From: Ruminococcaceae bacterium FB2012 | GTDB taxonomy: Bacteria > Bacillota > Clostridia > Oscillospirales > Ruminococcaceae | Reading direction: 5' to 3' | Length of the DNA stretch: 64,000 nucleotides | NCBI GenBank assembly: GCA_900104495.1 | Contig: FMXS01000009.1 | Span: forward strand, 124,001 to 188,000 | Part shown: in pieces, positions 40,365 to 48,845 of the stretch | Position numbering within the stretch: position 1 is the stretch's first letter | Layout of the letters: every line of letters begins with the position of its first letter | The notes under the pieces: generated by a model | Databases searched by the model: none | Told to the model about the DNA's origin: nothing | Seen by the model: the letters and a program-made list of their open reading frames with translations, nothing else | Made by a program: the position numbers and the translations under genes

Positions 40365-40393
40365 TTGACTTTAGAAAATGAAAATGATATGAT
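40365..40393 (+). promoter_or_regulatory. Promoter of the sigma-factor gene
   Basis: TTGACT (40365-40370) and TATGAT (40388-40393) with a 17-bp spacer. Confidence 0.65.
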
Positions 40394-40420
40394 ATATATA
40401 CATCTTGGAATAATGATGGG

Positions 40421-40990
40421 ATGGTGTGTATGACAGTATCACCCCGCGACAGTCTCGCCGCACTCTCCAACGAGGAACTGGTAAGGCTTTGCAGAGAGAA
40501 TGACGACAGCGCAGCCGCGGAATTGATAGTTCGCTTCGCACCTACTGTCAGAAAAAAAGCTGAATCCTTTAAGGGCTCTATGTATGACGACCTCGCGCAG
40601 GAAGGTTTCCTTGCTCTGCTGGACGCCGTCAGAAGATATGTGCCCGAAAGAGGCGCCGCTTTTTCCACCTTTGCATTGACCTGTATCACCAACCGGATGA
40701 TCAATGCCTTCAGACATTCTTCGGATGCATATGCCTCTCTTCCGGAGGATCTCGATCAGCCGGACGATGCTGCTGTCATCCCCGAGAATATCGTCGTTGA
40801 GAACGAAAGCCTCGGCGAACTGTTCCGTAAGATCGAGGATACGCTCTCTCCGCTTGAACTGAAGGTCTTTAGGTGCTATATCTCCGGTCTGCCGTATCAG
40901 ATCATCAGTCAGAGGGTGGGAATAAGCGTCAAGGCGGTGGATAACGCCGTCCAGCGCACAAGGAAAAAGCTCAGAGAAGTTCTGAGATAA
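40421..40990 (+). CDS. Sigma-70 family RNA polymerase sigma factor (SigH/SigF-size)
   Basis: A 189-residue sigma factor with region 2 (DDLAQEGFLALLDAVRRYVPERGAAFSTFALTCITNRMINAFR, including the -10 recognition helix) and region 4 (SPLELKVFRCYISGLPYQIISQRVGISVKAVDNAVQRTRKKLREVL). The D-L-x-Q-E-G core and aromatic melting residues are more like SigH than typical ECF factors; region 3 is short. The start is uncertain: ATG 40421 or ATG 40430, neither with a strong ribosome-binding site. It has its own promoter. A tRNA-like element begins 6 bp after the stop. Confidence 0.88.
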   Translation: MVCMTVSPRDSLAALSNEELVRLCRENDDSAAAELIVRFAPTVRKKAESFKGSMYDDLAQEGFLALLDAVRRYVPERGAAFSTFALTCITNRMINAFRHSSDAYASLPEDLDQPDDAAVIPENIVVENESLGELFRKIEDTLSPLELKVFRCYISGLPYQIISQRVGISVKAVDNAVQRTRKKLREVLR

Positions 40991-40996
40991 ATATAC

Positions 40997-41067
40997 GGCC
41001 ATGTAGCTTAATTGCAGAGCGTTGTTATTTTCCCAACAAAGATGCCGGTGTAAGTCCGGCCAAGGCA
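40997..41067 (+). ncRNA. tRNA-like element with expanded 8-nt anticodon loop
   Basis: The sequence folds as a cloverleaf. The acceptor GGCCATG pairs with CAAGGCA (5 of 7). U8-A9 is present. The D-stem is GCTT/GAGC with a 7-nt loop. The anticodon stem TTGTT/AACAA is perfect with an 8-nt loop (ATTTTCCC), the variable loop is 4 nt, and the T-stem GCCGG/CCGGC is perfect with a 7-nt loop (TGTAAGT). The D-loop lacks GG, the T-loop lacks TTC, and no CCA is encoded. It sits in the 102-bp gap between the sigma factor and zinc-ribbon genes, on their strand. It is probably not a decoding tRNA. Confidence 0.6.
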
Positions 41068-41092
41068 AATATTTTTAGCGAGGTAAAAAAAT

Positions 41093-41374
41093 ATGTACGA
41101 GGACAAGACATTAGTATGTAAGGACTGCGGTAATGAGTTCGTGTTCACCGCCGGTGAGCAGGAGTTCTATGCTGAGAAAGGCTTCGTAAACGAGCCCCAG
41201 CGCTGCAAGGCTTGCCGTGACGCAAGAAAGAATGCGTCCAAAGAGGGCAGGCAGATGTATGAAGCTACTTGTGCCAACTGCGGAAATGTGGCAAAGATCC
41301 CCTTCAAGCCCAGAGAGGACAGACCTGTTTACTGCAGCGAGTGCTTTGCACAGCTCAAGCAGAATCAGGAATAA
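41093..41374 (+). CDS. Zinc-ribbon protein with four CxxC motifs
   Basis: A small cytosolic protein of 93 residues with two zinc-ribbon knuckle pairs: CKDCGNEF and CKACRDAR form one site, CANCGNV and CSECFAQ the other. Families of this pattern (zinc-ribbon domain-containing, often annotated near CxxC nucleic-acid-binding proteins) are common in Clostridia, but the function is not known. ATG 41093 has GCGAGGT upstream. The tRNA-like element lies in its 5' leader, which might link the two. Confidence 0.8.
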   Translation: MYEDKTLVCKDCGNEFVFTAGEQEFYAEKGFVNEPQRCKACRDARKNASKEGRQMYEATCANCGNVAKIPFKPREDRPVYCSECFAQLKQNQE

Positions 41375-41398
41375 TATATCTGCAATTATCTATGTCTT

Positions 41399-41434
41399 AA
41401 ATACTCCGCAGGTCCGCCTGCGGGGTATTTTTCT
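41399..41434 (+). terminator. Terminator after the zinc-ribbon gene
   Basis: A 14-bp stem (41399-41412 with 41417-41430), with a 4-nt loop, followed by T. Confidence 0.88.
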
Positions 41435-41445
41435 TTGTGCGGGTC

Positions 41446-41474
41446 TTGCTTTTTTTCCGAATATCGGTTATAAT
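41446..41474 (+). promoter_or_regulatory. Promoter of the DUF1858-trmK-nif3 operon
   Basis: TTGCTT (41446-41451) and TATAAT (41469-41474) with a 17-bp spacer, 52 bp before the start codon. Confidence 0.75.
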
Positions 41475-41525
41475 ATATGTATACCGTTTTGGTTTATTTT
41501 CCGATAATTGAAAGGAGTCATTAAA

Positions 41526-41732
41526 ATGGCATTTGAAGTTACAAAGAATACAGTTATAGGCGATATTCTCGATCACGACGAGACTACTTCTGAGTATTTC
41601 CTCGCAATGGGTATGCATTGCCTGTTCTGCCCCGCCTCCAGAGGCGAGACACTTGAAGAAGCCTGCATGGTCCACGGCGTTGACGCGGACAAGCTGGCGG
41701 AGCAGCTCAATCAGCATATCAACGGCAAATAA
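41526..41732 (+). CDS. DUF1858 domain protein
   Basis: A 68-residue protein with the DUF1858 pattern: a short helix, then TTSEYFLAMGMHCLFCPASRGETLEEACMVHGVDADKLAEQLN. The paired cysteines in CLFCP may bind a metal or cluster; such domains accompany hybrid-cluster and redox proteins, but the role is unknown. ATG 41526 is used because GAAAGGAG lies 7 bp upstream; the in-frame start at 41508 overlaps that site. The stop overlaps the trmK start (TAATG). Confidence 0.85.
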   Translation: MAFEVTKNTVIGDILDHDETTSEYFLAMGMHCLFCPASRGETLEEACMVHGVDADKLAEQLNQHINGK

Positions 41733-42397
41733 TGGACGCCCGTCTGCTGGCCTGCGCGGGCCTCGTTGCGGGTGAGCGTGCCGCTGATGTCGGCACCGAC
41801 CACGGCTATCTTCCGATCTATCTGATCGAAAAGGGGATATGCAAAAGCGCCGTCGCCTGCGACATCAACGAGAAGCCCCTCGCTTCCGCAAGGGCAAATA
41901 TCCAAAAGGCAGGTGCTTCCGACAGCATCAGCTGTTTTCTCTCCGACGGCCTGGACAGCGTTCCGGATGAAGGCATAACCGATGTCATCATCGCAGGCAT
42001 GGGCGGAGAACTTATCGCGGATATAATCAGCCGCGCCCCGTGGATAAAAGAGCGCAGGGTCAATCTCGTCCTTCAGCCCATGACCAAGTGGGATCACCTG
42101 CGGAGGTATCTTTACGATAACTGCTTTGATGTGACAAGGGAAGTGCCCTGTCGGGACGGGAAGTTCGTCTATTCGGTGATGCAGGCGGTCTATACGGGAA
42201 AAACTCCCGATCATCCCTGCGATCTGAGGTATCTTTACTGCGGAAATGTCACCGCCGACACCGACGACGGGCAGGCTTATCTGAAACGCCAGGCGCAGCG
42301 GCTTGAAACAGCGGGCAGGGGCCTGCTCCGCGACCCGAAGCGAAAAGAGCAGGGGGAAGAATATATCCGGACGGCCGAACAGCTTTCGGATATCTGA
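41732..42397 (+). CDS. trmK: tRNA (adenine22-N1)-methyltransferase
   Basis: SAM-dependent enzyme methylating A22 in the tRNA D-loop region. The N-terminus AGLVAGERAADVGTDHGYLPIYLI holds the SAM-binding motif, followed by ACDINEKPLASARANI and IIAGMGGELI, all typical TrmK/YqfN blocks. 221 residues. It overlaps the DUF1858 stop and is followed, after one small gene, by nif3. The trmK-nif3 (yqfN-yqfO) pair is conserved in Firmicutes. Confidence 0.93.
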   Translation: MDARLLACAGLVAGERAADVGTDHGYLPIYLIEKGICKSAVACDINEKPLASARANIQKAGASDSISCFLSDGLDSVPDEGITDVIIAGMGGELIADIISRAPWIKERRVNLVLQPMTKWDHLRRYLYDNCFDVTREVPCRDGKFVYSVMQAVYTGKTPDHPCDLRYLYCGNVTADTDDGQAYLKRQAQRLETAGRGLLRDPKRKEQGEEYIRTAEQLSDI

Positions 42398-42417
42398 AAA
42401 CGAACGGAGACAGTGGA

Positions 42418-42864
42418 ATGAACAGGGAGCTTGTGGTTAAGATCATACTTTCGGTGCTTATGTCGGTGCTGACATTTGCCTTCGTATGGGGCGTCTATAT
42501 CGGCGCTCTGCTTATCTCGTTCCATTCCAGCGGAGATGCCTCCTATGCTCTGGCTCTTGTGATCGCAATGACTGTCCAGCTTATCGCTTACAGGACCTCC
42601 CCCCGCCGCCTTAGAAGGCTTCAAAGGTGGCTTGGCTGCTCGGTGGGATCGCTGCTAATAATGCTTATTTTCTACAAGTCCTTCGGTGAGGGCGGTGGAA
42701 ATTTCAGATCTCTCGGAGGCAGCTTCGATCTGACGCTGCTGATCGGTATGCTGGGCTTTGCCGCCGTGACCGGCCTTTGGGAGCTTATAGCCCATTTCCT
42801 GCTCCATAGGCCGAAATACATACCCGACGAGGACGAGACCGAGAACGCTCCCGATGCAGAATGA
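42418..42864 (+). CDS. Small membrane protein of unknown function
   Basis: A 148-residue protein with four predicted membrane segments (around residues 5-30, 40-58, 72-90 and 105-125) and an acidic C-terminal tail (PDEDETENAPDAE). No family is recognised. A GGAGA site precedes ATG 42418, and it sits between trmK and nif3, normally neighbours, with close spacing on both sides, so it belongs to that operon. Confidence 0.65.
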   Translation: MNRELVVKIILSVLMSVLTFAFVWGVYIGALLISFHSSGDASYALALVIAMTVQLIAYRTSPRRLRRLQRWLGCSVGSLLIMLIFYKSFGEGGGNFRSLGGSFDLTLLIGMLGFAAVTGLWELIAHFLLHRPKYIPDEDETENAPDAE

Positions 42865-42881
42865 TCTTTCAGAGGTGTATT

Positions 42882-43640
42882 ATGGTTACAGTTAAGGATA
42901 TCTATGACCGTATCGATGCTTTGGCGCCCTTTAGAAATCAAGAGTCTTACGACAACAGCGGGCTGAACATCGGCAGTAGGGACGCTGAAGTCAGCAAGGC
43001 CCTTATCGCACTGGATGCTACGGCTGATGTCGTCAGCGACGCCGAAAAACTGGGGGTACAGCTTGTCATCACGCATCATCCCGTGATCTTTGATCCGATA
43101 AAGCAGATAGATCTAAGATCCGTTCAGGGAAGGCTCGCAAGATCCGGCATAAGTCTGATCGCGGCCCATACTTCCTTTGACAGTGCCGTGATGAACGATC
43201 TGCTATGTGAAAAGCTGGGCTTGACTCCCGAAAAGCCCCTTGCCGTTGAGAACGGCGTACCCATCGGATATTTCTGCACCGGCGTGGGTCTCGCTCCCGG
43301 GGAACTGGCTAAAAAGGTGGGACAGGCCCTCGGCAACACCTGCGTGCGCTTCAACGATATGGGCGGAGTGATAAACAGAGTGGCTGTCTGCTCCGGCAGC
43401 GGCGGCTCCTTTTTGCAGGAGGCTCTCGCCGGAAAGGCCGACTGCCTTATCACCGGCGACGTGAAGCATAACGTCTTTGTGGACGCCTTCAACGCGGGGA
43501 TAACTGTTATCGACGCGGGGCATTATCACACCGAGGTCATTTTCTGCGAGTATATGCAGAAGAAACTCTCCGAGGAGTTCCGGGGCGTCAGCTTTATGAC
43601 CGCTCCCTCCGAGCGGGATATTCTCAGCTATATTATCTGA
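42882..43640 (+). CDS. Nif3-like dinuclear metal centre protein (YqfO)
   Basis: Conserved hexameric metal-binding protein, annotated in some organisms as GTP cyclohydrolase I type 2 homologue. The metal ligands are visible in QLVITHHPVIFDPIKQI (paired histidines) and near the C-terminus in ITVIDAGHYHTEVIFCEY. At 252 residues it lacks the central PII-like insertion of Bacillus YqfO (about 370 residues). ATG 42882 follows AGAGGTG by 4 bp; an upstream in-frame ATG would overlap the preceding gene without a site. Confidence 0.93.
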   Translation: MVTVKDIYDRIDALAPFRNQESYDNSGLNIGSRDAEVSKALIALDATADVVSDAEKLGVQLVITHHPVIFDPIKQIDLRSVQGRLARSGISLIAAHTSFDSAVMNDLLCEKLGLTPEKPLAVENGVPIGYFCTGVGLAPGELAKKVGQALGNTCVRFNDMGGVINRVAVCSGSGGSFLQEALAGKADCLITGDVKHNVFVDAFNAGITVIDAGHYHTEVIFCEYMQKKLSEEFRGVSFMTAPSERDILSYII

Positions 43641-43649
43641 CAGGACCAC

Positions 43650-43676
43650 GCACCGTACACGAAAAGTGTGCGGTGC
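43650..43676 (+). terminator. Hairpin between nif3 and rqcH
   Basis: GCACCGTACAC pairs with GTGTGCGGTGC (one G-U) around a GAAAA loop. It has no T tract, so it may be an attenuating or stabilising hairpin rather than a full terminator. Confidence 0.5.
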
Positions 43677-43702
43677 TTGTGCTGATATAAGGAGGACTTT
43701 TT

Positions 43703-45457
43703 TTGGCACTTGACGGAATCTTTCTTCACCTAATCAAAAACGAACTGGAGCCGCTTATCGGCAGCCGTGTAGACAGGATACATCAGCCCTCCCGCGAGGA
43801 GCTGCTTATTTCTCTGCGCACCCGCGACGGCGCTTATCGGCTGCTGTTCAATACGGGAGCCGGCACGGCCCGGGTTCACGCCACACGCGCCGAGATCGAA
43901 AATCCCAAGGTGCCGCCTATGTTCTGTATGCTGATGCGCAAGCAGCTTTCCTCGGGAAAGCTGGTGGGCATCCGCCAGGACGGCCTGGAGCGAATCCTTT
44001 TCTTCGATTTCGATTCCTCCAACGAACTGGGGGATATCTGCCGGCTCACACTGGCTATCGAGATCATGGGCAGGCATTCAAATCTGATACTTATTGACCG
44101 TCAAGGGAAGATAATTGACAGCATCAAGCGGGTGGGACAGGATATGTCGCAGGTGCGGCCTATCCTCCCGGGGATAAGCTATACCATGCCGCCCCGTGAG
44201 CCGAGAATGTCGCTGCTCGACGACGATCCCGCGGAGATAGTTTCCCGCATCAGAGCCGTGAAAGGCATGAAGCTCCCCAAAGCGATGATGAACGTTATGG
44301 AGGGTATTTCTCCCGTCTTTGCAAGAGAGGCTGAATTCTTCGCAGGACGGGGGAGAGAGCTTGCGGCTGAGTCTCACACCGATGATGAAGCCGACCGTCT
44401 CGCCTTCTATCTGAAAAAGACCGTATCGGAGCTTGACAGCGGTGAGCCCCATTATACTGTCCTTCGGACACAGGACGGCATTTTCAAGGACTTTTGCTTT
44501 ACAGAGATACACCAGTATGGCACCCTTATGGTCACATCTTCTGCGGCTTCCGCCTGCGAGACTCTTGACCGCTTCTACTCCGAGCGTGACCGCACCGCCC
44601 GTATGAAACAGCGCGCTCAGGACCTTTTCCGTCTGCTGGTGAATACCTCTGAGCGGATATCCCGCAGGACCTCCAATCAGAAGCTGGAGCTGAAGGAGTG
44701 TGCCGACCGCGATAAGCTTAAAAAGTTCGGCGATCTGATAATGTCCAACCTCTACCGCATACAAAAGGGCGACACCGAAGCCCTCGTGGAGGATTACTAT
44801 TCCGAGGGCAGCCCGCAGATAAGCATTCCCCTTGAAGCGCGGCTCACTCCCTCGCAGAACGCTCAGCGCTATTATAAGGAGTACCGCAAGGCCGATACCG
44901 CCGAGAAAAAACTTCGGGAGCTCATCGCTCAAGGCGAGCAGGAGCTTGCATACATCGACTCCGTCTTTGATGCGCTTACCCGGGCGTCTCTTGACGCCGA
45001 TATCGAGGATCTGAGGCTGGAGCTTGCGGAGCAAGGCTATATCAAGCGCGGAAAGGTCAAGGGCAAGCCTCCCAAGGTGCAGCCGCCGATGCGGTTCAGG
45101 TCCTCCGACGGCTTTGAGATCAGAGTCGGCCGCAGCAACCGGCAGAACGACCGCCTGACTTTCAAGGACTCCGAAAAGCTGGATATCTGGCTCCATGTCA
45201 AGGATATTCCCGGGTCACACACGCTCATCGTCACGGGCGGAGAAACGCCCCCTGAAAGAACGGTGCAGGAGGCGGCAGTCATCGCAGCCTACCATTCCAA
45301 GGCCCGGACCTCCTCTCAGGTGCCGGTGGACTATACGCTGATAAAGTTCGTGAAGAAGCCCGCAGGCGCCAAGCCAGGAATGGTGATCTTCACCAACAAC
45401 CGCACCCTCTATGTCACTCCCGACGAGGAAACGGTCCAAAAGCTGGCCGTAAAATAA
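43703..45457 (+). CDS. rqcH: Rqc2 homologue RqcH (NFACT family)
   Basis: Ribosome quality-control factor that binds obstructed 50S-peptidyl-tRNA complexes and adds C-terminal alanine tails; older annotations call it fibronectin-binding protein. The 584-residue protein has NFACT-N (about 1-180, starting FLHLIKNELEPLIGSRVDRIHQPSREELLISLR), a central helix-hairpin and long coiled coil (about 280-440), and NFACT-R near the C-terminus (DIWLHVKDIPGSHTLIV). The start is TTG 43703, 8 bp after AAGGAGG. Its single-gene layout ending in a strong bidirectional terminator is clear. Confidence 0.94.
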   Translation: MALDGIFLHLIKNELEPLIGSRVDRIHQPSREELLISLRTRDGAYRLLFNTGAGTARVHATRAEIENPKVPPMFCMLMRKQLSSGKLVGIRQDGLERILFFDFDSSNELGDICRLTLAIEIMGRHSNLILIDRQGKIIDSIKRVGQDMSQVRPILPGISYTMPPREPRMSLLDDDPAEIVSRIRAVKGMKLPKAMMNVMEGISPVFAREAEFFAGRGRELAAESHTDDEADRLAFYLKKTVSELDSGEPHYTVLRTQDGIFKDFCFTEIHQYGTLMVTSSAASACETLDRFYSERDRTARMKQRAQDLFRLLVNTSERISRRTSNQKLELKECADRDKLKKFGDLIMSNLYRIQKGDTEALVEDYYSEGSPQISIPLEARLTPSQNAQRYYKEYRKADTAEKKLRELIAQGEQELAYIDSVFDALTRASLDADIEDLRLELAEQGYIKRGKVKGKPPKVQPPMRFRSSDGFEIRVGRSNRQNDRLTFKDSEKLDIWLHVKDIPGSHTLIVTGGETPPERTVQEAAVIAAYHSKARTSSQVPVDYTLIKFVKKPAGAKPGMVIFTNNRTLYVTPDEETVQKLAVK

Positions 45458-45470
45458 TTTTCACAGATCA

Positions 45471-45507
45471 AAAAAAGGTGTCTGCTTCAACCGGCAGACA
45501 CCTTTTT
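45471..45507. terminator. Bidirectional terminator between rqcH and the cyclophilin gene
   Basis: AAAAGGTGTCTGC pairs with GCAGACACCTTTT; A and T runs on both sides make it functional on both strands, between convergent genes. Confidence 0.9.
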
Positions 45508-45518
45508 GAGTTATGTCA

Positions 45519-46178
45519 TTATTTTGCGTTACCCACCTGCATATAGAACCGGCAGAGGGTGTGCCCTTCGGCATCCTTGCCGTCAAGTTCGGCTTTAAGG
45601 ATCTGAATAGGTTCGGTAGGAACGGTGGGTATCTTATCGTGGCCCTGAGACATAGGTATCTCAAGGAAGCTGTCAACGACTTCCATTCCTTCGGTGACTT
45701 TCCCGAAGCCGGCGTACAGGCCGTCGAGAGAGGATTTGGCTGAATCGTCGTATACGATGAAAAACTGCGAAGTGGCGCTGTCCTTGACCGAAGACCTTGC
45801 CATGGAAACTACTCCGCGGGTATGGGAGAGATCGTTCTTTACTCCGTTAGCTGAAAATTCGCCCTTGATAGTTCCGGTGGATCTTCCCGCCGTGGAGCCG
45901 TCGCCTCCCTGAGCCATAAAGCCCTTATATACCCGGTGGAAATAGAGCCCGTCATAAAAGCCGCTTGAAACCAGCTTCTCAAAATTCTCGCAGGAGATCG
46001 GTGCATATTCGGGATAAAGCGCGATAACGAAACTCTTGGACTTGTCAAGCTCCGCCGTCGGTGTTTCGGCCGTTCCTGCGGCTGATGAACTGCTCAGCCT
46101 GTGCTCGCAGCCTGCAAGGGCGAAAAGCGCGATAGCAGCTGAAACGGCAACAAGCATCAGCTTAAATATCTTTTTCAT
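45519..46178 (-). CDS. Cyclophilin-type peptidyl-prolyl isomerase lipoprotein
   Basis: Exported lipoprotein that isomerises prolyl bonds outside the membrane. The signal peptide MKKIFKLMLVAVSAAIALFALAGC ends in an LAGC lipobox. The cyclophilin domain contains GLYFHRVYKGFMAQGGD and GVVSMARSSVKDSATSQFFI, the active-site strands, although the usual catalytic Arg is within FHRV. ATG at 46178 is selected because a GGAGGCAG site precedes it; an in-frame upstream extension would overlap the next gene. 219 residues. It lies 10 bp downstream of the aminotransferase gene on the same strand. Confidence 0.93.
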   Translation of the reverse strand: MKKIFKLMLVAVSAAIALFALAGCEHRLSSSSAAGTAETPTAELDKSKSFVIALYPEYAPISCENFEKLVSSGFYDGLYFHRVYKGFMAQGGDGSTAGRSTGTIKGEFSANGVKNDLSHTRGVVSMARSSVKDSATSQFFIVYDDSAKSSLDGLYAGFGKVTEGMEVVDSFLEIPMSQGHDKIPTVPTEPIQILKAELDGKDAEGHTLCRFYMQVGNAK

Positions 46179-46188
46179 GGCTGCCTCC

Positions 46189-47406
46189 TTATTTCTGCTT
46201 GTAGTCGGCAAGGAACTCTGCCATTTTGTCGGAGGCCTCTTTAAGCACAGAAACATCCGGCAGATATACGATACGGAAGTGATCGGGCTGTTCCCAATGG
46301 AAGCCGCCGCCGTGGACCAGCAGTATCTTCTTGGCTCGGAGCAGATCAAGAACGAACTGCTCGTCGTTTGTGATGCTGAACTTAGCCGCGTCTATCCTCG
46401 GGAAGATGTAGAACGCCGCCTTGGGTTTTACCGCCGACATTCCGGGGATAGAGTTCATCGCTTTCCAGATGACCTCTCTCTGCTCCCAGACACGTCCGCC
46501 GGGCTGGAGCAGGGGATCGGCACTGTGAGCGATCTCCAGCGCGGGCTTGATGATGTACTGTGCCTGCACATTCGAGCAAAGACGCATGGAGGAAAGCATA
46601 TTCAGCCCCTCGATGTAGCCTTTGACACGGCTCTTGTCACCGCTGAGCACCATCCAGCCGCAGCGGTAGCCCGCCACCATATGGGACTTTGAAAGTCCGT
46701 TGAAGGTTATGCAGAAAAGGTCGGGACAGAGGGACGCGATAGAAGTATGCTCAACGCCGTCCATCAGCAGGCGGTCGTAGATCTCGTCCGAGAAGATGAT
46801 AAGCTCATGCTCACGGGCCAGCTCGGCGATCTGCATCAGTATCTCCTTGGGATATACCGCGCCCGTCGGGTTGTTGGGGTTGATAAGCACTATCGCCTTG
46901 GTCTTGTCGGTGATCTTGGTGCGCATATCCTCAATGTCGGGGTTCCAGTCGCTGCGTTCGTCGCAGATGTAGTGTATCGCGTTGCCGCCCGAAAGCGTGA
47001 CAGCCGCCGTCCAGAGCGGATAATCGGGAGCGGGAACGAGCACATCGTCGCCGTTGTTCAGCAGTCCCTGCATTACCATAACGATAAGCTCGGAAACGCC
47101 GTTGCCCGTGTAGATGTCGTTGATGCCGACGCCCTCTATGCCCTTTGATGCGTGATAGCGGATAATAGCCTCGCGGGCCTCGTCAATTCCCTTGGAATCG
47201 GAATATCCCTCGGCGTTCACAAGGTTGCGGTTCATGGCATCAAGTATGGCGTCCGGCGTGCGGAATCCGAAGGGTGCAGGATTACCGATATTGAGCTTCA
47301 GTATCTTGTCACCCGCGGCGATCATTTCGTTGGCCGCATCCATGACCGGGCCTCTTATATCATAGCAGACATTGTCCAGCTTTGACGATTTTGCAAAGGT
47401 TCTCAA
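46189..47406 (-). CDS. PLP-dependent class I aminotransferase (AlaT-like)
   Basis: Fold-type I aminotransferase, probably alanine or aspartate family, of about 405 residues. The cofactor lysine is in NGLSKSHMVAGYRCGW, with NPNNPTGAVY and the SDEIYDRLL block for PLP binding. The N-terminal KLNIGNPAPFGFRTPDAILD region is characteristic of the AlaT/YugH group. The start is uncertain: GTG 47415 overlaps GGAG, so TTG 47406 (8 bp after GGAG) is preferred. A promoter lies upstream, and the cyclophilin gene follows in the same operon. Confidence 0.92.
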   Translation of the reverse strand: MRTFAKSSKLDNVCYDIRGPVMDAANEMIAAGDKILKLNIGNPAPFGFRTPDAILDAMNRNLVNAEGYSDSKGIDEAREAIIRYHASKGIEGVGINDIYTGNGVSELIVMVMQGLLNNGDDVLVPAPDYPLWTAAVTLSGGNAIHYICDERSDWNPDIEDMRTKITDKTKAIVLINPNNPTGAVYPKEILMQIAELAREHELIIFSDEIYDRLLMDGVEHTSIASLCPDLFCITFNGLSKSHMVAGYRCGWMVLSGDKSRVKGYIEGLNMLSSMRLCSNVQAQYIIKPALEIAHSADPLLQPGGRVWEQREVIWKAMNSIPGMSAVKPKAAFYIFPRIDAAKFSITNDEQFVLDLLRAKKILLVHGGGFHWEQPDHFRIVYLPDVSVLKEASDKMAEFLADYKQK

Positions 47407-47450
47407 AGTAAACACTCCATTCTCTGTTATAAAAAATCATACCAAATTAC

Positions 47451-47479
47451 ATTTTAGCATACTTGCAGGAAAAATGCAA
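47451..47479 (-). promoter_or_regulatory. Promoter of the aminotransferase-cyclophilin operon
   Basis: On the minus strand TTGCAT (47474-47479) and TAAAAT (47451-47456) with a 17-bp spacer. Confidence 0.7.
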
Positions 47480-47559
47480 GTCCGGAACCGGTAAATTGCA
47501 AAATTAGCTCTTTTAGACAAAAAAGTATACCGGGCGTGGAGATTTTTTTGCAGTCCCTA

Positions 47560-47588
47560 TTGATTTAGCGTGTGCTTTATGGTATAAT
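47560..47588 (+). promoter_or_regulatory. Promoter of the FprA gene
   Basis: TTGATT (47560-47565) and TATAAT (47583-47588) with a 17-bp spacer, 32 bp before the start codon. Confidence 0.75.
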
Positions 47589-47620
47589 AAAAGTACATTA
47601 TTTGAACGGAGGTCGTTAAA

Positions 47621-48784
47621 ATGAAAGACGTTACCATTTCCCGGAGTGTTGTTTATATCGGTGTGGACGATAAGGACATTGACCTGTTTGAGAGCCAGTA
47701 TGACGTTCCCAACGGCATGGCCTATAATTCCTATGTCATCCTTGACGAAAAGGTGGCTGTTATGGACACCGCCGATCACCGTGTAACGGAGATCTGGCTG
47801 GGAAATCTGGAGTTCGCCCTTGCAGGCAGAAAGCCCGATTATCTCGTGGTAGATCACGTCGAGCCGGACCATTCCGGAAGCATCGCCGCGCTGCTTGAAA
47901 AGTATCCCGATGTTACCCTTGTGGGCAACGCCAAGACCTTTGCTTTCCTCGGACAGTTCTATCCCGGCCTTAATGCCGCCAATACCCTCACCGTCAAGGA
48001 GGGCGATACCCTCTCTCTCGGCAGCCATACTCTGAAATTCTTTATGGCTCCTATGGTACACTGGCCGGAGGTAATGGTCAGCTATGAAGAGAGCGAGGGC
48101 CTGCTGTTCTCGGCGGATGCCTTCGGCAAGTTCGGTACCCTCGACACCGAGGAGGATTGGGCCTGCGAGGCAAGACGTTATTTCTTCAACATCTGCGGAA
48201 AGTACGGCGCCCAGGTACAGGCTCTGCTCAAAAAGGCAGCAGCGCTGGATATAAAGATGATCCTTCCCCTCCACGGTCCGCTGCTCAAAGAAAATCTCTC
48301 TTACTATATGGGCCTCTATGATACCTGGTCGAAGTACGAGCCCGAGAACAAGGGCATATTCATTGCCTGCTCGTCTATCCACGGCAATACCCTTGCCGCA
48401 GCAGAGAAACTCAAGGAAATGCTTGAAGCAAGAGGTGCTGAGAAGGTATCTCTCTCCGACCTCACCCGCGACGATCTCGCCGAGGGCATCGAGGATGCCT
48501 TCCGCTACGACAGGCTCGTGCTGATGTCCTCGTCCTATGACGGCGGCGTTTTCCCCGTTATGGAGGACTTCCTCTGTCATCTCCGCGCCAAGACCTATCA
48601 GAACCGCAAGGTCGCCGTTGTTGAGAACGGCAGCTGGGCTCCTTCCGCCGGAAGAGTCATCAAGGGCTATCTCGAGCAGATGAAGAACATCACTCTCGTT
48701 GAGCCTATGGTCACTATTAAATCTTCCCTCAATGCCGAGAGCGAAGCCAAGCTCGCCGAGCTTGCCGATGCGCTTGTAAAGTAA
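47621..48784 (+). CDS. FprA family A-type flavoprotein (flavodiiron)
   Basis: Cytosolic flavodiiron protein reducing oxygen or nitric oxide, protecting anaerobes. The N-terminal metallo-beta-lactamase half carries the diiron motif HVEPDHSGS (H-x-E-x-D-H), later histidines (VHWPEVMVSYE and LPLHGPLL) and the aspartate in FSADAFGKFG. The C-terminal flavodoxin half starts at IFIACSSIHGNTLAAAEKL with the FMN loop. 387 residues, normal length. Promoter and GGAGG site are strong. Oxygen defence fits an obligate anaerobe. Confidence 0.95.
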   Translation: MKDVTISRSVVYIGVDDKDIDLFESQYDVPNGMAYNSYVILDEKVAVMDTADHRVTEIWLGNLEFALAGRKPDYLVVDHVEPDHSGSIAALLEKYPDVTLVGNAKTFAFLGQFYPGLNAANTLTVKEGDTLSLGSHTLKFFMAPMVHWPEVMVSYEESEGLLFSADAFGKFGTLDTEEDWACEARRYFFNICGKYGAQVQALLKKAAALDIKMILPLHGPLLKENLSYYMGLYDTWSKYEPENKGIFIACSSIHGNTLAAAEKLKEMLEARGAEKVSLSDLTRDDLAEGIEDAFRYDRLVLMSSSYDGGVFPVMEDFLCHLRAKTYQNRKVAVVENGSWAPSAGRVIKGYLEQMKNITLVEPMVTIKSSLNAESEAKLAELADALVK

Positions 48785-48796
48785 TATGCATAACAG

Positions 48797-48815
48797 GGCG
48801 GGGGCTTGCTCCCGC
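48797..48815 (+). terminator. Hairpin between the FprA and ApbE genes
   Basis: GGCGGG / CCCGCC stem with a short T-poor tail. A weak terminator candidate. Confidence 0.45.
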
Positions 48816-48845
48816 CTTCATCTTGCCTGTAAGGAATGTTGCTGT

